Source: Vigna angularis
Lineage: Eukaryota > Streptophyta > Magnoliopsida > Fabales > Fabaceae
Assembly: GCF_016808095.1 (NCBI RefSeq)
Contig: NC_068980.1
Location: forward strand, 5,428,501 to 5,492,500
Length of the DNA stretch: 64,000 nt
Direction: 5' to 3'
The first letter of the stretch is position 1. Each line of letters starts with the position of its first letter. The position numbers were made by a program, and so were the translations under genes. This document shows positions 53,030 to 63,862 of the stretch, one piece after another. The notes beneath the pieces were generated by a model, which ran no database searches, had not been told where the DNA came from, and was given only the letters and a program-made list of their open reading frames with translations.

Positions 53030-53300
53030 AATATATTTTATTTTTATATTTTAAAATTTAAAATAAAAATTATTAAAATATCTCTGTATTTAAAGTATTT
53101 TTAATATTTTTTATTATTATATTTTAAATTTAAAATAAAAATTATTAAAATATCTCTGTATTTAAAGTATTTTTAATATTTTTTATTATTATATTTTAAA
53201 TTTAAAATAAAAATTATTAAAATATCTCTGTATTTAAAGTATTTTTAATATTTTTTATTATTATATTTTAAATTTAAAATAAAAATTATTAAAATATCTT
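53030..53300. repeat. 72-bp tandem repeat, about 3.6 copies
   Basis: TCTCTGTATTTAAAGTATTT recurs at 53081, 53153 and 53225, exactly 72 bases apart. Each unit contains a TTTTAAATTTAAAAT palindrome. Confidence 0.92.
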
Positions 53301-53402
53301 TATATATAAAGTATGTCTTTTTTATAAATAAAGTTTTTTTTCAACTAAAATGTAATATATTTAGACTAAAATGTAATACACTTAGTTGCATAAGTTAGCA
53401 AA

Positions 53403-53406
<4 letters not shown>

Positions 53407-53438
<32 letters not shown>
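53407..53438. repeat. (TA)n microsatellite
   Basis: About 15 TA units. Confidence 0.94.
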
Positions 53439-53440
<2 letters not shown>

Positions 53441-54146
53441 TTCCTTTCTTTGTTAATTTATCAACTAAAATAAGAATTGAAGTTTGGATTTTATTTTTTC
53501 TCTTAGGCTTGTTATATTTGATGTTCCAAAATCGTAGGCCTTTAGAAATTATCAGGCAGCAACCTATATTGTTAGCAAGAGTTATTCTAACACTGGTTAA
53601 GAAGTTAAGGAAAATACTAAAAATAGTATAAAATGTATTAAAAGAACACTCATTTACATTTTAATTAAATATGTTTTTCTTCTAATTTTTTAACCAATGT
53701 TCTTAAGATTATTGTAAGAAAATATTAATTTTCTTAAATACTAGTTAACACTTGTCATTTTAATAACTTTTTCCAAAAAGCAGCATTATTCTTTTTAATA
53801 GTCAGACTAAAACTGTGATTATTCTGTATAATAAATCTGTGAGTTTTTTATGATAAACATTTTAAATTACACTTAGAATATTATATTAATTAATCATTAA
53901 TATAAAAATGCACTCAAAAGGTTAAAACACGTTACCTTATACTAATGAAAACACAATTTTTTTTTATGATAATAAAAAAATAATGAAATTATATTATATT
54001 ACAATTTTTTTTGTAAATAATTTGTATTTATTTGTAGATAGTTCTGTAATTAAAAAAATGGTTAGATTTAAAAAAAAAAATTTCCAAATAAAAAATAGTT
54101 AAATTAAAAAAAGATCATTAAAAAATAAATGTAAAAATTAAAAAGA

Positions 54147-54183
<37 letters not shown>

Positions 54184-54184
<1 letters not shown>

Positions 54185-55667
54185 GGTTTGTTAACGTATG
54201 TCTGTTTTTCAGTTTGTACATTTTAGCAATGTGTATGAGGTTTTAGTAGACAAAAATATCCTTATATATCATGTATGAGGTTTTAAGGTTAATGTATTTT
54301 AATAGTTTGCATTCTCAAAACTAAAAAAAAAACTCTCAAACTCTTACTCACCTTTCTCATTCCTCTCAACCCGAATTCTCTTTCATCTCTCTCACTCCAA
54401 CATTTTCTCTGTCATTCCTACTGTAGCCCTAATTGAAATCAGAAACATTTGTCGTTAAACAATTTGCCTTTATAAAGAGTTGAGTCATTGACATATTCAC
54501 CTCTAGACAAAGGTTCATTCAAGATCTCTTCAATTTCACCATCTTCACTAACCTCTCTAATTTCATCATCTACATATGTTGAATCATCATCTCTAAAAAA
54601 ACCCTTCAGGCCAATTACTAATCCCTTCGAATGTCATCATGCTTGTGAAAAAGTTATAAAATGAAAACTCATTATAAAATCATTCTTTGTAAGAAATTGT
54701 TTAATTAGTGTTTCTGATTTTTTACAGGCCAGTTACCAATTCCTGATGTCATTATGCTTGTGAAAATTAGATAAAATTAGATAAGACAAAAATTATAAAA
54801 TGAAAACTCATTATATAATCATATTTTGTAAGAAATTGTTTACCAGCGAGTATTTCTAATTTTTTCCAGGTCAATTACCAATTCCTTTGTGAAAATTAGA
54901 TAAAATTAGATAAGACAAAAATTATAAAATGAAAACTCATTATATAATCATATTTTGTAAGAAATTGTTTACCAGCGAGTATTTCTAATTTTTTCCAGGT
55001 CAATTACCAATTCCTTTATGCTTGTGAACATGGGATAAAATTAGATAAGACAAAAATTATAAAATGAAAACTCATTATAAAATCATTTTTTGTAAGATTG
55101 TTTAACAGCCCGTGTTTGTGAATCTTCATACTCTTCCTCGCCCACAAATAACAACCAGCGACACCGCAATTTGTTGTTCTTGCTCTGTTCGTTTATTTGT
55201 TTCAAATTTCATTTTTAAATTTTATAATTTTGTTGTGTTACAAACTCCCCTTCTGCAGGCACACTATCATCAATAAACCAAGATCAAAATCAAACCAAGT
55301 TTAGCCAATTAAAAATTAAGTGAGAAGAATGTAATGGTAAATAAAACATTTAACTTCACAAATCACAAAAACAAATTAGATAAGTGAGAAAGTTAGATTA
55401 GGGTTAGACGAGTGTTTCTGATTTTTTTCAGTTGAAGCTAACAGAGAAAATGTCGGAGTGAGAGAGATGAAAGCGAAAGGGTTGAGAGAAATGAGGAAGG
55501 TGAGGAAGGGTTTAGGGGTTTCTTTTTTTAGTGTTGAGAATGAAAATTATTAAAATACTCTTAACCTTAAAACTTAGAATCCATAGGATATTTTTGTCTA
55601 CTAGAACCCAGTACACATTATTAAAATGTACCAACTAAAAAACAGACATACACGCGTTAGCAAACCC
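54184..55667. mobile_element. Non-autonomous Mutator-like element (long TIRs)
   Basis: The left end (GGGTTTGTTAACGTATGTC...) and the reverse complement of the right end (GGGTTTGCTAACGCGTGTAT...) align for roughly 250 bases, including GTAGACAAAAATATCC and the inner TTTCATCTCTCTCACTCC. Long inverted repeats of this kind are typical of MULEs. The interior of about 1 kb has no transposase similarity. Insertion was into a (TA)n tract, so the expected 9-bp target duplication cannot be read. The right flank again starts with TA repeats. Confidence 0.8.
54608..55110. repeat. Internal tandem repeats of the Mutator-like element
   Basis: Four diverged units start AGGYCARTTACYAATYCC at about 54608, 54726, 54868 and 54997 (spacing 118-142 bases) and share AAAATGAAAACTCATTATA and GTAAGAAATTGTTTA words. 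The units at 54868 and 54997 are nearly identical. Confidence 0.82.
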
Positions 55668-55709
<42 letters not shown>

Positions 55710-56770
55710 CATAGATGTAAAAGAATAAATAAAACCAAATATTTACTGTATAACTGATTTAAAACAACACAACATATTATTTGTGAGATACACTTAAAAG
55801 TAGAAGTTCTTTTAAGTCTTTTCTTTAAAAATCAATTTATTTAAATTAATTAGAAGAAAAAGAGCAAAGAAAAGAGAATTAATTATGAGAGGTGAAAGTA
55901 ATTACTGTGTTGAATTCAATCTACATAACAATTTGTCACAGAACAAAGAAAGAAGATAGCGCAATTTCAATAAAATTACTAGTGTTTTGTTATATTTACC
56001 ATATTATTAAAATTTTGAACTTCAAAACTTAGGTACTGATATTAAAAAAAAAAATCAACGAGTCTTAATAACTCAACTATATTTTAGATAGTTAAAATAT
56101 CAGAAAATTAAATATTTATGAGATTTTAACTGAATTTGGTTCGAGGGTCATTTAGAATACTTGATTTTTCGTTATATGATTAGGGTCATGTCAGACAAAT
56201 CTAAATATTTTATTTTCTTCTTTCAATTACCAATGTAGTTTTTAAGTTCGAATAATTGCTTTTAAGATATTATGCAGATGATGTCCCGATTGTGAATATT
56301 GTCTTTTAAGTGAGTTGATTATTAAAAATTTATTATACTTGACATTATAACATAAACATAGTATATTTCGTGATAATTTTATAATGTAAAGTTATTAATT
56401 TATTTTCATACGGCTTGACTTTGTAAATTAAAACTATCATGATTAAATGTGCGGATCGAGGATAGGATTTAAAAAAATATAATTAAATAGATCTGAGAAT
56501 ATGAAAAAGAGAGTATGATGTTGTTTTTATTAAAAGAAAGATAATGTGATTTAAGTAAAATTAAAATAAAAATTTATGAAAATTTGTATATGATGATAAA
56601 TTAAAATATATATTTTAATTAATTATTATAAGAAATATAATAATAAAATATTATATTTTATTATTCTAGATATAAAATTAAAATATAAAAAATCATTCTT
56701 CACTAAGTATGGGTAATATGTTCCTCTCCCAACTCACTGAAACAAAAAACCCCTAAAAGTTGAAAACAGC
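55668..56770. other. AT-rich intergenic DNA
   Basis: Starts with a (TA)n tract (about 55671-55706), the right half of the TA tract that the Mutator-like element split. Nothing else is recognised. Confidence 0.5.
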
Positions 56771-56978
56771 AAGTAATTTGAAGTAAAAATTTGAAGTAAA
56801 AAATTTAAAGTAAAAAATTTAAAGTAAAAAATTTAAAGTAAAAAATTTAAAGTAAAAAATTTAAAGTAAAAAATTTAAAGTAAAAAATTTAAAGTAAAAA
56901 ATTTAAAGTAAAAAATTTAAAGTAAAAAATTTAAAGTAAAAAATTTAAAGTAAAAAATTTAAAGTAAAAAATTTAAAA
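56771..56978. repeat. 14-bp minisatellite abutting tRNA-Leu
   Basis: About 14 nearly perfect copies of TAAAAAATTTAAAG, with slightly diverged units at the left edge, running up to the 3' end of the tRNA-Leu gene. On the tRNA-coding strand the array consists of TTTTTT-containing units, so it supplies many Pol III terminators in series. Confidence 0.95.
56975..56978 (-). terminator. Pol III terminator of tRNA-Leu
   Basis: AAAA on the plus strand, i.e. TTTT on the coding strand, beginning one base after the discriminator. Confidence 0.6.
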
Positions 56979-57061
56979 TGCTGGCTGTGGGGTTCGAACC
57001 CACGCGCACTTATGTGCAGAAGATCTTAAGTCTTCCCCCTTAACCTCTCGGGCAAACCAGC
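56979..57061 (-). tRNA. tRNA-Leu (UAA)
   Basis: Minus-strand gene of 83 nt including the discriminator A. Acceptor arm GCTGGTT/AGCCAGC; D region CCCGAGAGGTTAAGGGG; anticodon arm GAAGA-CTTAAGA-TCTTC giving anticodon TAA; a long variable arm (TGCACATAAGTGCG) diagnostic of Leu/Ser type; and T arm GGGTTCGAACCC. All stems pair. Confidence 0.96.
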
Positions 57062-58159
57062 TTCTTATGTTAATAATTTGGAATTAAGTTTATTTTACCA
57101 TTAGTCTATAACAAACAAAATTTTTTTTTATCACCCTTTTAACTCTCTGGTATTAAGAATCTTCCCTTCTTTAACTTATTGTAAACCATCTGTTAACCTA
57201 ATCCTAATTTCAACTATTATTATTTTTTTAACATTTACATTCACTTTATGCTTCAAATTAAAGGATATAAGTTTAGATAGAAAATATTAGTGTTCAACTC
57301 ATTGAAAAGAAGGAAAACATCATCTAAATGTTTTATTTCAATTAGTTATGTCATGTTAAGGGAAGAATAATAAATAGTGTAAAGAATTTTTTTTATGAAA
57401 GGTGCTAAATAATTTGATTGATATATTAATATATTTAAATATTAATTTATTGATTAATTGCTTAAAATAATTTAATATATAAAAAACAAGTTTAAAAATA
57501 TAAATTCAAGTTAAGATATATTGAAATAAATTATAAAAATTAAAATAAGTTAATTATATTTTATTAAATATATTAATATTAACTGTTTAATTGTTTTAAC
57601 ATAGATAAGTTGTTATAGGTAAATTTTAGCACTTTCTTCACGAGATTGTAAAGAAAGTTTAAAAAAAAGTTACATTTTTTTTTTCATGTTAATTAATATT
57701 TATATAATTATAAGCCTAAATGATACTCTTAATTAATATTATATAATGGATAAAAGATAGGTAGTCTTTTCATTATTGAATAATTAAAAATATCATGTTT
57801 TATTTATTGTAATTTTTATTTTGATAAAATCTATCCATTAACTTTTATTTTGGATTTGAGATGAAATAATAAAATTTCAAACATTCTTACTTATTGACGT
57901 ATCATGTATAATAAATAAATATTCTTATCTTATATTTTATTAAAAGGTATATGTTTCATTATAATTACTAATAAATATATATACATCAACTTTTTACTAT
58001 CACTGAAAAATAAAAATAAATAATGAGAATTATTAAAATAAAATATACTATTAAATTATAAGTGTAACATCAAAAAATAAATTCTTACCCTTAGAAAAAT
58101 AATAATGTTTTTACAAAAACAATAAATAACTGAAACTAAGCACACAAATAAACAAAAAC
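57062..58159. other. AT-rich intergenic DNA
   Basis: Very AT-rich, without coding frames or recognisable repeats on either strand. Confidence 0.5.
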
Positions 58160-58449
58160 ATGCCAAGGCTTCACCTCATCATGGAGGGACGTACTCATCT
58201 CGATTGAGCCCGGTCCCTAGACCTGAACCTTGGGCTCTGATACCATTTGTAGGGAGGTTGAACACACACACACATACACATAAATATCTTCACAGTGATA
58301 AGATATTGTCCGCTTTAGGCCAAGCCTTCACGGATTTTCTTTTGGTACCACTCCAAAAAGGCCTCTTAACAATGACGATATGTTATGTGTATATAAACTC
58401 ATCTTCATCTCTTATTTTATCCGATGTGGGACTTTGTTTGTACCCAACA
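58160..58449 (-). mobile_element. Copia-type LTR remnant with primer binding site
   Basis: A 202-bp LTR at 58248-58449 reads on the minus strand from TGTTGGGTAC to CCCTACA. It is followed there, after AA, by TGGTATCAGAGCC (58233-58245), the initiator-Met primer binding site. Only about 70 bases of interior remain before AT-rich DNA, so the element is truncated. The LTR contains AAGTCCCACATCGGATAAA and CCTAAAGCGGACAATATC, words I recognise from common plant LTR/TRIM sequences. Confidence 0.8.
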
Positions 58450-61034
58450 GGTTAAACAACACCTTAGGCAAAGATGGAGCACCTAGACTAGGACCTCTTA
58501 CTACTCTTTATTACATAATTCCCTTATCTACCTGAGATAGAACTATTGTTGGAGGACAGAATAACCTCTAAGACTTAGCTTCCTACATTAACACCTACAC
58601 TACAGTGCACCACAATGGAATCTCTCCACGAGAGTTATGGAATTACACGCATCTACCATGCACGTGATCTAAACCAAATCATCATAACCATCATATTCAT
58701 CAATCATACACATACACCTAAATATATTCAAAAAATCATAAATATCTCGTTATTCAATTAATTAAGTATTAGCGAATTTATAAACTAACTTACCTAAATA
58801 AATAATCCAAAAAAAAAACATATACAAACTTAAAAACAAAATGCCCAACAAATTTTTAATTGTTTTTTAAGGATAGTTGATTATGGCACCTGATAATCGA
58901 TCATTCAAGAGAAAATTCATATAAAGATGACCTTCAAACTGAAATAATCGATTATCACACCTGATAATCCATTTTTCCATAGAGTTTTAAAGAAAATATA
59001 ACATTATGACTAAGATAATCGATTATCACACCTGATAATCGATTATTCATACCAGTTTTGACATTAACGTGATTTTTCTGATTTTGGTGCACTATAGGAC
59101 CTGTCCAAATGACCAATTTAGGTTCTCTAACACTATTATTGATATGAAAATATGTTTATATATGAAAAATGGAGTACCACATTGCTCATTTGGTTAGAAA
59201 CAAGATACATTAGACCAACTCAACAACTCAAAAGTAGTTAAGATCAATTCTATATCGTATGAACTAGAAATTTGCAAACTAAGGGTCTGAACAAGTCACA
59301 ATTGATTCAAAAACAGACCCGAACTTTCATTTTCATCACATACCCTCTATTTTATATTTTTCACTAGTTAAAGCCTCTAAAAATGAATCAAAAACAGTAT
59401 AAAACTCAACCTATCAACCATTGACTAATTCCATTTCAGATTTTGCTTAATTGGGCTTATACAAGTTTTGAATAACCATAAAACAGACCCAAAAACTTAG
59501 TTTCTCTCATTTGACCCTAAACTCAACTTCTCGCCTATCAAAACCCCATTTTCAAACCAAGAACCAACCTATAACTCAGCCTACTTTCTACTTCCCAATA
59601 CTACATCAATTTATACCATTTATACTCCAAAACACCAAAACGAGACATTCAAACCAATACCAATTCTCAAACATGTCCAACACTATTAATCAACATATAA
59701 ACATCACACTACAATCATCTCAATCATAACATATTCAATCAAACATAATTCCTCGGAACATAGCAAACATAAACTCATGCAACATAACACAAAATTAAGA
59801 ACAATATTAGCTTCTCTTACCTGTTAGAAAACCAAACGACCCTAAAGAACCCTAAACAACTCCTACAGATCAAGGACATTAAATATGCCTACAAACAACA
59901 AAATCATGATCAGAGTATGTTGTTAAGACCACTGAGGTTGACAAGGAACTAATAAGAGGAGTTGAATGACACATGTGAGAAATTCCCTTTGCATGTCTTA
60001 AACTTAAAACTAAAGAAAAAGAACAAAAGCTAACTTACTTTATATGAAAGACTGATCGGTTGAAAGTGAATAACTCATTGTCGTAATCTCCTAGGCACCT
60101 CCTGATTATCGAACAGAAAGAGTTAGAATTCGTAAAGAAAAGAAAGAGATAATTGAGATAATAAGCTTTTAAAGAAATGACAAATGTTTGATACCTGTTT
60201 ATAAAATTTTATTTATATTATTGAATTATTTTATCATTGACATACTCGATCTCATTGTTTTAAACATCTATCAATTATAATACTCCATTTTATTGATTCA
60301 TGCCATAAGAAAAATTATAAAATAATTAATTTATATAATTTAATTATAAATATCTTTAATTGAATTAAATTAAAAAATATTTACATAACCTCTAAACTAA
60401 TAAGAGAAAAAATATAAAATATATTTTTAGTTTTTAAACTTATTTTGTTCCACTTCAAAACTTTCATATATTTTAATATCAAATTCTAAAAAATAGATAG
60501 AATCATTTTAACCCGGTGTTAAATCTTTTTAAATATTAAAATTTAAAATATTAAAATTATTTAATATGTTTCAAATTAAATACTAATCTAAAATATTATT
60601 TAATAAAAAATTAATATCATTAAATTAAAATGAGTATATTTATTATTTTTAAAATTTAAAGATAAAAAAATGTATAAAAATTTGAAAAAAGGAGAAATTC
60701 CAATTTCAAGATTCAAAATTTAGTTTAGAAACTTAAAAATACAATTAATTAGAAAAAAGAGAGTTAAAAAACACAATATGTATGTAACCATAAAAGTTTT
60801 ATAAATAATGTAAAAATATAAAATGAAATTATTAATATTACCTCTTACCATTTCATATTTAATTTAAATAATCTAAATTTTTAATTTTACTCTAATTTTC
60901 GTTGTTTTCTTTTATTTCAGTCTCACACTTTCCCTCTATTAATTTTAAACAAAGGTTAACATCCCAATTACTCAAACCCTAGGCAGCAGCAAAGAGAAGA
61001 AGTAAAACCACATGCGAGCCTTGTGGTTGCGGCA
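58450..61034. other. Intergenic DNA before U2AF35
   Basis: Apart from the AATCGATT motif cluster (58870-59060) it is AT-rich with no supported gene. The 72-codon frame at 59511-59729 has low-complexity content and no domain. The last 130 bases, with TCTCACACTTTCCCTCTATT, are a plausible promoter and 5' UTR for the U2AF35 gene. Confidence 0.5.
58870..59060. repeat. Cluster of GATAATCGATTATC palindromes
   Basis: The words TGATAATCGAT, AATCGATTATCACACCTGAT, GATAATCGATTATCACACC and TGATAATCGATTATTC recur in about 190 bases. The core AATCGATT is self-complementary and each unit contains CACCTGATAATC. Related ATCGATTAC words occur near 27300-27380. Confidence 0.8.
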
Positions 61035-62547
61035 ATGGCGGAGCACTTGCCATCGATATTCGGGACGGGGAAGGTCATGGTGAATTGCCCGTTCTACTTC
61101 AAGATCGGCGCGTGTAGGCACGGTGATCGGTGCTCTTTCCTCCACACGAAGCCGAGCATAAGCCTTACCATTCTGCTCTCCAACATGTACCAGCGCTCCG
61201 ACATGATAACCCCCGGCGTTGATGCCCACGACAACCCTATCGACCCCCGCAAGATCCAGGAGCACTTCGAGGAGTTCTATGAGGATATCTTTGAGGAGCT
61301 CTCCAAGTACGGCGAAATCGAAAGCCTCAATGTCTGCGACAACCTCGCCGACCACATGGTATGTTCCCTCACCCTAGCCCTAATCCTAATCCCAACCCCT
61401 TGTTTTCTCCATTTTCATTATAATTGAACGCTGTCTTTTTCAGGCGGGGAATGTATACGTTCAGTTCAGAGAGGATGAGCATGCTGCAAATGCTGTCAGG
61501 AACCTCACTGGACGGTTTTATGCCGGTTAGTTATCTCCTTTTCTTTTGGTTCTCTGCAGCTTCTCATTCATTCTGTTTTTCCGAGGTTCATCAATGCACG
61601 CCATTCTGTCTCCGTAATCTAAATATTGAGTTAGTTTGGTTGTTTGTATGAGTGCAGGCAGGCCAGTTATCGTGGATTTCTCGCCGGTGACGGATTTTCG
61701 AGGAGTTACTTGCAGGCAGTACGAGGAGAATACTTGCAACCGCCGTGGCTGCAACTTCATGCATTTGAAGAGAATTAGCCGGTAAAACTTTGGCTTTGGT
61801 ATTTAGGTTCTTTTTTTTTCCTTGAGGACGGTGGTGTTTGTTGGTTACATGTGTTTTGGGGAGCCTTTACAAATTCGGATGACTATTTATTCTGAAACCA
61901 AATTAGTAGAAAAACTCAGTATAAAATTCCAACTCTAAAGCTATTAAAGTCGCTTCAATCCAAAACTAGTTATAGACTCGATCAATTGGTGAACACCTAA
62001 TTAAACATGCGAACATTTGCCTATGATCGTGGTAGCGAATATTTGAATGCGATTCTGGATCATCTAGTATGAATTCAAACATGCTATAAAATTTAAAGCT
62101 TAACTTTGTCTGATACATGTTATGTACAGGGATTTGAGACACCAATTATTTGGGAAGCACCATAGAAGGCACAGCAGAAGCAGGAGTCCTTATGGGCATC
62201 GCAGCCATGATGAGCGGTCCCATCTTAGTCATAGCAGAAAGTACGATGACAGGGACCACCATCATGAGAGTCGTGGTAGGAAACACAGGACGAGTCCTGG
62301 ACTTAGGAGAGGAAGAAGTCGAAGTCCTGGACGGAGGAAGCACCGCAGTCCAGTCAGAGATGGCAGTGAGGAGAGGAGGGCAAGAATCGAGCAGTGGAAC
62401 AGGGAGAAGGAAGAACAAGATCCTGGAAACAAGGCTAAAGCTGATGACATTGACAATGGTAACCAGGGGTACTCTCTAAATGCTAGCGAATCTCATGGGC
62501 ATCAGCATCAAGAGCAGGAACAGCAAACTCCAAATGAGGCTTATTGA
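61035..62547 (+). CDS. U2AF35: U2AF small subunit (U2AF35-like splicing factor)
   Basis: Partner of U2AF65 that contacts the AG of 3' splice sites. Exons 61035-61358, 61444-61525, 61658-61781 and 62130-62547 total 948 nt, 315 aa. The ATG at 61035 opens [13 protein letters not shown]. Seen: CCCH finger 1 (C18, C27, C33, H37), U2AF-homology RRM (about 45-148, with [20 protein letters not shown]), CCCH finger 2 (C154, C162, C167, H171), then an RS-rich tail (about 180-240) with [11 protein letters not shown] and a Gln-rich end. Two oddities against the family as I know it: CSRLH in finger 1 is CSFLH here, and finger 2 lacks one residue between its second and third cysteines ([10 protein letters not shown]). 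FGTEKDRVNC is [10 protein letters not shown]. It is probably a diverged paralogue; whether it is fully functional is open. Confidence 0.93.
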
Positions 62548-63645
62548 TCTGTTTATGTTATTATGGTTTGTGTTCTCTCCCTTTTGCTTGCCTATTCATT
62601 TGGATCTAGGAAGCATATTTTATTCTAGAATACCACCCACAGGATAAATACAGCTCACCACCCATTTTCCACTTTGCTGGTGCACTTCTCTAACATGTGG
62701 AATGTGTTTCCTTCTTCCTCCCTCCCCTTTTACCTTTTGGATTTTTCCATTTTTTTATAGACATGATATTTGATTGCGTGTGGATGTTTGTGCTACTTGT
62801 GTAGGTTATTCATAACATTTTACTCTTTTGAACTATGTTTTCAACCATCTTTCTGTATTATTTGGTCACTCTTCAGTGATAGAATGTACTACAAATACTG
62901 TTGAGCTGAGCTTTGTTCTTGTTTCTACTGTATGTATGTATGAAGGTCAGCTAAAAACTTGTGAATATGTTATTTTTCTTGCTTTGTGTTGTTCCTACAA
63001 GTATTTAATAATCCTCTAGCCAAGAATGTTTTGTCGGATCTATCTTCCAAAAAAATTATATTTTGTTGTCATTCATGTCTTTTGATTTCTTCAAAGGTGT
63101 TTGTCAATTTTTCACTATTCCCTCTTTTGTAGATTTCAAAATAGCCTTATAGCATTTTTTCTGATATAATCCTTTAAAAAATTGCCTCCTATTTGATGAT
63201 CAGAGTTTTGTAGCTATTTTCACGGTCTTCTGTCGTTAGAAAACGGATACCCCTTTTCTTGACTTGCTAATTGTTAACATTCATAGGGGATTTTGATTAA
63301 TGACTCCTATCAGTTTCAACTCTTTCACAGTTTCTGTTTTCAGTTTTCATCCGCTCTTTCATTTTCTCTCTTGAAAATTTGAAATTGGATGATGCTTCAT
63401 TGTTGTGAGTTTTGCAGGTTTAGGTATTATGAAATGAGCCCTTTACTTAGTTGAAGTTCACCTCATTCATGGTACTAAGCTATTGGAGTACGTTTTAACG
63501 GATCTTTAAAACATTGCTTTTATTGATAAATTTATTAATCTTTATAATAAATATTTTAAAATTAAAATAGTATAATTTACAAGGAAAAAAATAAAAAACC
63601 TTTACATTTTCAATCTATTATCTGAAATCTGAAAGAGGTAAAAAT
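62548..63645. other. 3' UTR of U2AF35 and intergenic DNA
   Basis: T-rich sequence without coding frames. The first several hundred bases are probably the 3' UTR. Nothing else was recognised before the decayed tRNA-Leu copy. Confidence 0.5.
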
Positions 63646-63706
63646 GGTTAAAAAAACCTATATGCTGAAGATATCAAGTCTTTCCCTTAACCTCTTGGGC
63701 AAACCA
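63646..63706 (-). pseudogene. Decayed tRNA-Leu copy
   Basis: The plus strand GAAGATATCAAGTCTTTCCC then TTAACCTCTTGGGCAAACCA aligns with the matching part of the intact tRNA-Leu (GAAGATCTTAAGTCTTCCCC, TTAACCTCTCGGGCAAACCA). The T arm has decayed to GGTTAAAAAAACC and the variable and acceptor arms are mostly lost, so it cannot fold as a tRNA. Confidence 0.8.
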
Positions 63707-63802
63707 CCAACTTGGTGAGGTTGTACTTTAAAATTAATTTAATTTAACTAGTTTTCGATATTTCACAGAACTGCTCAAAAGAAGCGAGCCTCCGCCATCC
63801 TG

Positions 63803-63862
63803 GCACAACAAATCTCCTATATCACAAATCCAGCACAACAATTCTCTTATATCACAAATCCT
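63803..63862 (+). repeat. 30-bp direct repeat, two copies
   Basis: GCACAACAAATCTCCTATAT and GCACAACAATTCTCTTATAT, each followed by CACAAATCC, lie end to end with a 30-base period, just before the U2AF35-like fragment. Confidence 0.9.

Larger units (their letters stand above)
52891..54183. other. AT-rich intergenic DNA with minisatellite
   Basis: Contains the 72-bp tandem repeat (53030-53300) and a (TA)n run at 53407-53438. No gene is supported; the frame at 53386-53631 begins inside the TA tract and matches nothing recognisable. Confidence 0.5.

Noticed and set aside
56771..56978. Regular short repeats resembling a CRISPR array
   Set aside because: Units are 14 bp and contiguous with no unique spacers, and the genome is eukaryotic; it is a minisatellite.
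58248..58449. Cassandra-type TRIM with embedded 5S rRNA
   Set aside because: The LTR shares some common words, but no 5S rRNA A-box/C-box series or 5S-length sequence could be read in it.
58204..58455. 83-codon frame
   Set aside because: Lies across the copia LTR and primer binding site, so it is transposon non-coding sequence.
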